Source: Periconia sp. R9002
Taxonomy: Eukaryota; Ascomycota; Dothideomycetes; Pleosporales; Periconiaceae
NCBI GenBank assembly: GCA_023627715.1
Contig: JAMAHW010000272.1
Coordinates: 1 to 14,308, forward strand
Length of the DNA: 14,308 nucleotides
Direction: 5' to 3'
This document shows positions 9,114 to 14,308 of the stretch, one piece after another (the first letter of the stretch is position 1; every line of letters begins with the position of its first letter). Below the pieces are notes generated by a model. The model ran no database searches and was not told the DNA's origin. It saw only the letters and a program-made list of their open reading frames with translations. A program made the translations under genes and the position numbers.

Positions 9114-9946
9114 CTACAGCAAGACAGCAGCAAAAGCCGTGAACAAAGCACCGACACCAGCAACGAGCCGGAGCCCCGAGTTGGGGGAGGCAACAGGGCC
9201 AGAACTGGGAGCGCCGGGGGAGTCAGGAGTGTTGACTGTGCCGTTGGTGCTGATGGTGCCATTGAATCCACTTGGAGTATCGTTGGAGGTGCCGTTGGAG
9301 GTGCCGTTGGAGCCATGACCGCTGTTGTTATCGCATCCCTTGACACATTGTACGGTGCCGCAAGCGACGCGCAGTTCTTTACCGTTGCTGATAACCAAGG
9401 CTCTATTACCAACAAAGCTTTTGCTCGTGGGGTCGAGGGATAGAAAAACGTCAGGGAAGCTGGCCATGGAGTTAGCCGGTGTCAAGTCCGCACAAACCCC
9501 ATGTAGGTTCCATACCCGCCGTTGTTGTTGTGATCGGCCTCAACGTTGATATAATCAACATGCCCGCTCACATCGCCAACTGCACAGTTCTCCACCTTAT
9601 CCTTATTCTTTTCTGAATTATCCAACGATGTCCTGCAAGACTTACCATCTCCATAAGGATCGAAAATGCCCCCCGCGGTGGCACAATCATTTCCAGAGAC
9701 AGGATTCTCGTGAATGCGGTAGTGGAAAGGGCCGCCCCTGCTACGGCTGACGCCAGTGAATTTGAAGTCCAGCATCACATGCCCACTTTGAACATTGAGT
9801 CCGAAATAGCCCTTGGTGTCGAAGCCAGCAGCAGAAACGATGGTCGAGTTGTAGACGACTCCCTCAGGGCTTTTTCCAGCTTCTGGGGTAAGAGCGGCAG
9901 CGACCGCCATCATCGCGAGCGCAGAAGCGAAAGTCGTAGAGTACAT
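9114..9946 (-). CDS. GPI-anchored Cu/Zn superoxide dismutase-like cell-surface protein, two exons
   Basis: Exons are 9946-9516 and 9459-9114 (258 residues), with a 56-nt GTATGG..CAG intron carrying a GCTAAC branch site. A signal peptide covers about residues 1-20. The body matches fungal extracellular SOD-like proteins: GPFHYRIHENPV (72-83), C88 with AGGIFDPYG, CAVGDVSGH (121-129), then LSLD..., GNRALVIS (161-168) and ELRVAC (172-177). A Ser/Thr/Asn linker with several NGT sequons follows. The final 19 hydrophobic residues after PNSG give a GPI-attachment signal. Classical Cu,Zn-SODs disproportionate superoxide using His46, 48, 63 and 120. By eye these positions are Arg77, His79, Ile94 and Ser168, so only one copper ligand remains. 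The disulphide cysteines (C88, C177) and the active-site Arg (R174) are retained. It is therefore probably wall-anchored but not a normal dismutase. Confidence 0.85.
9234..9330 (-). repeat. Coding tandem repeat in the SOD-like protein's glycosylated linker
   Basis: On the + strand GTTGGAGGTGCC occurs at 9282-9293 and 9294-9305, with a partial third copy at 9306-9312. On the coding strand this yields consecutive Asn-Gly-Thr-Ser units. Related NDT and NGT sequons flank it, giving a dense run of potential N-glycosylation sites between the SOD fold and the GPI signal. The 12-bp period preserves the reading frame. Confidence 0.75.
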
Positions 9947-10086
9947 GGCGTCGAGAGACCAAGTCGAGCTATGTAATAAGGAAACGACTAGAGGACGTGG
10001 ATCTTTGGTAGTCTGGTGGTAAAGTGAACGAATGAGTTACTGATGAAAAAGGTAAATCACGATGCACCGGGCACAAAGTGTAGTGG

Positions 10087-10094
10087 TATATATA
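10087..10094 (-). promoter_or_regulatory. TATA element of the SOD-like gene
   Basis: TATATATA, about 140 nt upstream of the ATG at 9946, is the only clear TATA-type element in this upstream region. The spacing fits fungal TATA promoters that have a 5' UTR of around 100 nt. Confidence 0.45.
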
Positions 10095-10459
10095 CGCTTG
10101 TATGGATGCATCGCCGCAGTCCCTGGAGCTTGCGAAAATAGTTGCCGAAGGACCTCGAATGATCACGCCAGATCGGTCACCGTGACTTACGTACTCATCA
10201 TGATGTTGAATCGAGCTAAAGAGCTTAGCACCTCGTAGCATGTCCATAGACTATCATAAATAGTACACTTTGTCGACAACCACTGTACTCACAGCCAGTA
10301 AAGCGCTGACAAAAACAGACTAGCGAGTGTGGCTTGAGCCTTGCGCTGCAACGCCACTATGTCTTGCTGCTGACTACACACACCATACACGATCAAAAGC
10401 TCGTTTCCACCGCGACATAGCGAGAGAGATTGGCAGCTATCCCGCCGTGCATTGCCCAA

Positions 10460-10820
10460 TTACCTACAGTAGCTAGCATCTTGCGCCACCACACATTCCA
10501 GAGAAGTCGGTGTGTCCGGCACCGATATCAGCCAAAGCGACGCTGAAGTAGACGTAAGGCAAGTAAAGAGGGTTTGTTTGAAAAGCCCACAGGACCTTTG
10601 AATAGCATAGCCGTCAACTACTGAACAGTTGAAGGCGTGTCGATCAAAAAGAGCCGCCGCGACCGTCATTGCAGCAATCACAACGACTACTGTAGCCATA
10701 GCGACCAAGAGATGGCCCGGAACCCTCTTCAACACCTGATAACAAATGCCCACAATCACGCAGGCCACAATTAACCTTAGATTACACTCAGCCTCTGCCA
10801 GGACAACACAACCCCAATCT
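10460..10820 (-). other. Possible small membrane-protein exon, unrecognised
   Basis: A stop-free minus-strand frame of about 115 codons contains two hydrophobic segments, LRLIVACVIVGICYQVL and HLLVAMATVVVVIAAMTVAA. A cysteine-containing, non-hydrophobic tail follows. The frame has no ATG before the first segment; an ATG lies only within the second. A possible acceptor (CTGGCAG) precedes the first segment. It could be the terminal exon of a small membrane protein, a decayed gene or chance. No family is recognised. Confidence 0.18.
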
Positions 10821-10908
10821 CACCTCCCACGCTCAAGGCAGGAGTCAGGATGCTGCCCTTTCCTTAGTCATGATAGCAGAGGTAGCATTGTACCATCAGA
10901 GTCAATTG

Positions 10909-10954
10909 CCTCCTCCTCCTGCTCCTCCTGCTGCTCCTCCTGCTGCTCCTCCTC
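10909..10954. repeat. Imperfect (TCC/TGC)n trinucleotide microsatellite
   Basis: About 46 bp of interspersed TCC and TGC triplets occurs in non-coding DNA. On the minus strand this is a GGA/GCA purine-rich repeat. One + frame through it would give a Ser/Cys-rich run, but no gene supports that frame. Confidence 0.85.
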
Positions 10955-11587
10955 ATTTTCTGGTCGCCAGCATAGCTGTCAACTAGTACTGGCTCCTCTG
11001 ACTACTATCAGCCCTAGGGCACCGTGGCTTACGACGTGACCCCATCAAATCCTCCAAAGAGCTATAATGGTAAAGCCTTTCCGGCCATTCGAGTCTCAGC
11101 TTGCTGAAGAGTGAGGAAAATTCAAGAGGGCTATCTGTCGCTTCAGTCGATCAGACAACCCGCAGAAGAGCATCACAAGGGACTCGAAAGGATTTATTTA
11201 ATCGTTTATACGACGGATGTAGCCGCTCTCTATGGCCACCCAGACAAACAACTACTTTACGCCCATTTTGACCGTGATGGATTTCGCATTGATGCTTCCT
11301 TAATTTTCGAATAAAGATACAACCTCTCTATGGGGGAAACGAACACACTGGAGCCTCATGCAAGTTGTTCGACACGTGAAGAACATTGATCGGGAGGAAC
11401 TTGTTCATCGGCGCCAATGTGAAAGTTGGCACGCCACCGTATTACAGAGTACCGAGAGGCAATTGTCGAATTACATTTGCTGCTTAAGCCCACACTAGCA
11501 AGAACGTCTATATTGGGTCGAGCTTCATGATCCTTCCTGGCATTAGGTTTGGCGCGAGTGCCATGGTACCCTTAGGGTTAGTTGTTG

Positions 11588-12016
11588 TTAGTGTACGTCA
11601 TTACCACCTCCTGGAACCAATGCCTGCACTGATTGTTTTCCCTGACATACCAAGTAGTCCAAAGTAGAACATTGTGAAAAGAGGCGTCTCACGAGCGCTG
11701 TGCGTACATTCCTCGACTGTTTTGCCGATATCGTTAGCATACTGCTGACGGGTAAGAGGCAAGATCGAGAAGCCCATTGCGAGCAAACCCGGAAGAGCGG
11801 CGTAGATACCCCAAAACGACTCGAAGAATCCCGACGAATGGAACAGCGCCGGGTGTTTCCAAATTGTAGCAGACATAGATGCCGCTCAAACAGGTAATAC
11901 CGCGCATAATGCATCCCAAGCCTTTTGGGGTTGGGTGCCTCATTCAGCATGGAAGCTGAGATTGACATAGGAGAGCGTAAGCATACACTGATGAATATGC
12001 ACCTATACTTAATCAC
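11588..12016 (-). pseudogene. Coding-like patch spread over three minus-strand frames
   Basis: Three overlapping minus-strand frames each contain protein-like segments. The first, at 11588-12016, begins its plausible part with SMLNEAPNPKRLG. The second, at 11734-11943, reads PTPKGLGCIMRGITCLSGIYVCYN. The third, at 11601-11876, has a hydrophobic FWGIYAALPGLLAMGFSIL. The order of segments suggests a short membrane-protein remnant with frameshifts or unrecognised introns, vaguely like a transporter C-terminal half. No conserved family motif is visible, and I could not find a splice solution that joins the frames. Confidence 0.18.
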
Positions 12017-12349
12017 GAAACGAACAATTTACCTGAGCCGTAGGACATGGATAACGTTCCGTTTAGAGAGGCAATTTGAGCTAACAAACACCTAAAATAG
12101 ATAATATTATGGCAAGAGGAGTAAATTTAGTACAATTGGGTATACATGACCCACTGGGGTGGGGTGAAGTCAAAGTGACCCTCGGGTTTTCTGCCTGAAT
12201 GGTTTTTTTTTTTGTTATAGAAACTGTACCTACTAACTGAGCTACTTAGAGGCGTCTTCCTAACATGCCACTGCAATTTGTCTGTTTGTTGTTCAAACGA
12301 TTCGGCTAAAAATAGAGGCTTGTTCCATGCTGGACAGGGTCACTCCGCG

Positions 12350-13784
12350 CTACAAAGAAACAGCAGCAGTAAAGAGCAGATAGCTGAACATCAACGATGA
12401 TCCCGCGAGCCTAAAAAGGAAGTCAGCTAGGATACCTTGTGATTCTCGTGGGAAGGCTTTTACCAATCATCGCTCCGATGCTGCAGTGCAAGCGTAGGCA
12501 GCAACATCGGGACGAGGAAAAGAAAGGCTTGAAAAGCGCCAAAGAGCAACGCTGACTCGGACGATCTTGCAACCCAGCCAGCCACAACGCAGGCTGGCAG
12601 TGCAAAGCTCACGACCCAGGCGCTCGACGCGGTTGCCTCGCACACGCTCTCGCCTACGTTGTACTCATGTTCATGCGCATAGATACGCAGCCATGCGGCT
12701 GCATGCTGCGCGGAGACGATGGCCAGAGGGGCGATCACGTAGGCTGCTGCAGGTTGAGAAAGCCACCCCGTAGCCGGCACGGCATCTGCCAGGAAGAAGG
12801 AGTCAAAAAGGCCCACTACGGAAGATGCCAACAACATTCCCGCGTTCGCAGCACTGTTCACAGCCAAGATGGGTTCCTTAGATACAGTGGGGGAAGCCAT
12901 GTTCGTCGAGATGGGCGCTAGGCGAAGGTGCTGTACGTTCCATGGGATCCGCTCGCGCACCATCACCGGTGGGGACGGCGAAGAACGCCAACCGCTAGCG
13001 CTGCCCATGAATCTAGAGGGCTTCTTGTCTGCAATAAGTGTCATGGGCTCGTTCATCGACTTGATCGAACGCTGACAGAGCGAGACGGTAAACAAAATCA
13101 ATTGCAGCATCTGTGCCCCAGCAGCAACCCGAGAGACAGTCCTCGCTTGCTCGTTGCTATCTTTGAAAACATTAGCGTAGGGTCTATGTCTTCCGCTGTT
13201 GGGTAGTCTAACTCACCTTCGAAGCTCAGCCGAAAAGCGGTCGGGAAGATAGCTACCACACTGGAGGCTACGATGATGCGACTGTGTGTCAAGGCACTCA
13301 CCAGAGCAGAGCGGGCTCGCTGCAGACGATGCCCTCCGTGCGCGAAGCACGCGCCGAGCACAAGCTGGTTCACTCCCACCACGCCCAAGAGATACTCTTG
13401 CGCAATGAGCGTCCGACCCTTCAGTACAGACACCGAGGCGAACGCGGTGTGTGTCCAGGCACTGCGTTGGTGCATTAGCGATTGGAGCGACGCGAGCAAG
13501 AAAGGTAATGGCACAAACTCAAGGCACACAGCTAGAAGAACCGCAGAGCGCAGGTGATGGCGGCTCTGCAGCAAGCCTACAACTCCCGCCAGCGCATATT
13601 TCTGCACCGCCGACGCGGTCGCTGTCGCAAAGAGAGCGACCAAAAAGCGTGGACCCGGGCTGGCAGAGGCGACGAAGAGCGCGAACGAGACGCCAGAAGA
13701 CACGGCTGCAGCGACGCAGAGACCCCAAAAGGGAATAAGCCTAATCGAGTCCTGCAGAGCGGTGCTCTGTAGAAGGGTGGGCAT
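12350..13784 (-). CDS. Divergent Ca2+/H+ antiporter-like (CaCA/CAX) membrane protein, three exons
   Basis: Exons are 13784-13217, 13160-12464 and 12410-12350 (441 residues, close to vacuolar Ca2+/H+ exchangers). Intron 1 is GTGAGT..AAAG, 56 nt; intron 2 is GTAAAA..TTTTTAG, 53 nt, with a CTGAC branch site. The splices restore family order. The first half has LEFVPLPFLLA, then YLLGVVGVNQLVLGACF with GG (131-151), and a hydrophobic helix ending FPTAFRLSF (180-188). The mid-protein SR-x-A block is at 197-216 (TVSRVAAGAQMLQLILFTVS). The second half has FLADAV, PLAIVSAQHAA (334-344), ALPACVVAGW (about 376-385), FQAFLFLV and the closing DDWLAGSSLMFSYLL. CAX exchangers drive Ca2+ uptake into vacuoles using two GNxxE motifs. 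Here the second is IVSAQH (Glu to Gln341), and the first appears replaced around SAWTHTAF (108-115). Exchange activity is therefore doubtful. Confidence 0.82.
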
Positions 13785-13833
13785 CGCTCCGCATGCAAAG
13801 ATCTACCCCATGGCCAACGGCAGCAACTGAGCC

Positions 13834-13839
13834 TTTATA
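13834..13839 (-). promoter_or_regulatory. TATA box of the CAX-like gene
   Basis: TATAAA (followed by GG) on the minus strand lies 50-55 nt upstream of the ATG at 13784, in the 137-bp gap after the upstream partial gene. Its position supports an independent promoter for the CAX-like gene and the chosen start. Confidence 0.5.
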
Positions 13840-13921
13840 CACCTTGACAAGGCCGAGGACGATGACACTGACCCGTGAGCCGCAGCTGTGCCAGTGTCTT
13901 GGTCAGCGAGTCCAAGGTTGC

Positions 13922-14308
13922 TCAGCAGGTCAACGGATAAGCATACACAAAGCGGCACACGGTTTGCGCGGTCGCGTTTAAGAGGAAGTGATTTTGCTTA
14001 CAGGAGACAGTGCGTATTCTTGGGGTTGTGGAGCCATCATCTAAAGCACTGTCAGATATGGTAAGGCCAAGCTGACCGTTTACGGGAGTGCACAGCGCAA
14101 TAACACGATGACCAGCACTCGAAAAGTTGATAACTACACGCCTATTCACCGTCAGAGTATCTTTGTGCGCCCTCGCAATCTTTCGTTCACTTGAATCATT
14201 ATGGACAGCTTGCCGGAACATACTGGAGGAGAAGCAATTGATACCCTTATAGGAGAGATCACCACCATTCTTGGGGAGCTCAGCATCCGCTCGCACGGCC
14301 TTGAGAGC
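13922..14308 (-). CDS. 3' end of an unrecognised gene (partial), possibly a small cysteine-containing protein
   Basis: An open minus-strand frame enters from the right edge and encodes 128 residues before TGA at 13922-13924. The start lies outside the window. The sequence includes DLSYKGINCF near its visible beginning, a basic stretch (SSERKIARAH) and VVINFSSAGHRVIALC. Five cysteines are spread along the length, and there is no transmembrane segment. Two donor-like sites, GTAAAC with a CTGAC branch and TTTAG acceptor (43 nt), and GTAAGC after RTVSC, could alter the last ~45 residues. I do not recognise the family. The spaced cysteines would suit a small secreted protein, but the signal peptide, if any, is out of view. 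Confidence 0.4.
   Translation of the reverse strand, partial: ALKAVRADAELPKNGGDLSYKGINCFSSSMFRQAVHNDSSERKIARAHKDTLTVNRRVVINFSSAGHRVIALCTPVNGQLGLTISDSALDDGSTTPRIRTVSCKQNHFLLNATAQTVCRFVYAYPLTC

Larger units (their letters stand above)
9947..12349. other. 2.4-kb gene-poor region with weak remnants
   Basis: Outside the promoter of the SOD-like gene, no intact gene is supported. The region contains a transmembrane-like minus frame (10460-10820), a trinucleotide microsatellite (10909-10954), a multi-frame coding-like patch (11588-12016) and an 11-T homopolymer at 12203-12213. A 67-codon + frame at 11111-11314 lacks an ATG and has no features. Confidence 0.55.

Noticed and set aside
9460..9497. Alternative 38-nt intron using GTTTGT in the SOD-like gene
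   Set aside because: It is too short for a typical fungal intron. The GTATGG donor upstream gives 56 nt with the same branch site and acceptor and a better SOD-like junction.
13161..13216. Acceptor GATAG four bases beyond the chosen one in the CAX-like gene
   Set aside because: It makes a 60-nt intron that keeps the original frame and hits a stop at 13098. The AAAG acceptor restores the frame containing TVSRVAAGAQML and the second antiporter half.
13273..13772. Several + strand open frames of 64-95 codons
   Set aside because: They are antisense to the first CAX-like exon, rich in Arg/Ser/Ala and without motifs. The minus-strand membrane protein explains the region.
13922..14308. Resemblance of the KGINC segment to a small secreted killer-toxin-like fold
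   Set aside because: Only a few residues around one cysteine are shared, and the remaining cysteine spacing does not fit, so I do not assign that family.

Overview
The window looks like nuclear DNA of a filamentous ascomycete (Pezizomycotina). The genes carry short introns of 50-79 nt with GT..AG ends and CTAAC/CTGAC-type branch sites close to the acceptor. The gene content is also typical of that group: an AA11 chitin-active LPMO, a RING-patatin protein, a GPI-anchored SOD-like wall protein and a lipoxygenase-type C-terminus. I see no rRNA, tRNA, CRISPR array or intact transposon.

Layout, left to right. (1) 1-222: 3' end of a + strand gene, probably a fungal lipoxygenase. (2) 223-1712: AT-rich spacer with low-complexity tracts and one weak coding remnant. 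(3) 1713-2696, minus: single-exon secreted AA11 LPMO with a C-terminal Cys-rich putative chitin-binding module. (4) 2697-3379: divergent promoter region. (5) 3380-6584, plus: five-exon gene for a ~987-residue protein with a degenerate P-loop-like region, a complete C3HC4 RING and a patatin phospholipase domain. (6) 6585-9113: gene-empty spacer. (7) 9114-9946, minus: two-exon GPI-anchored Cu/Zn-SOD-like protein that appears to have lost most copper ligands. (8) 9947-12349: gene-poor spacer with weak remnants and a trinucleotide microsatellite. (9) 12350-13784, minus: three-exon gene for a divergent Ca2+/H+-antiporter-like (CaCA/CAX) membrane protein lacking the expected catalytic acidic residues. 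(10) 13922-14308, minus: 3' end of an unrecognised gene running off the window.

The genes do not form an obvious pathway or cluster. The AA11 and SOD-like proteins both belong to the secreted or cell-wall compartment, the patatin protein is intracellular, and the CAX-like protein sits in a membrane. A recurring feature is the intact fold with missing key residues: SOD-like copper ligands, CAX-like GNxxE glutamates and the P-loop of the patatin protein. These candidate pseudoenzymes are the most interesting content. Exon structures were worked out by eye from frame, splice signals and family motifs. Residue equivalences to family members come from memory of family motifs and were not computed.
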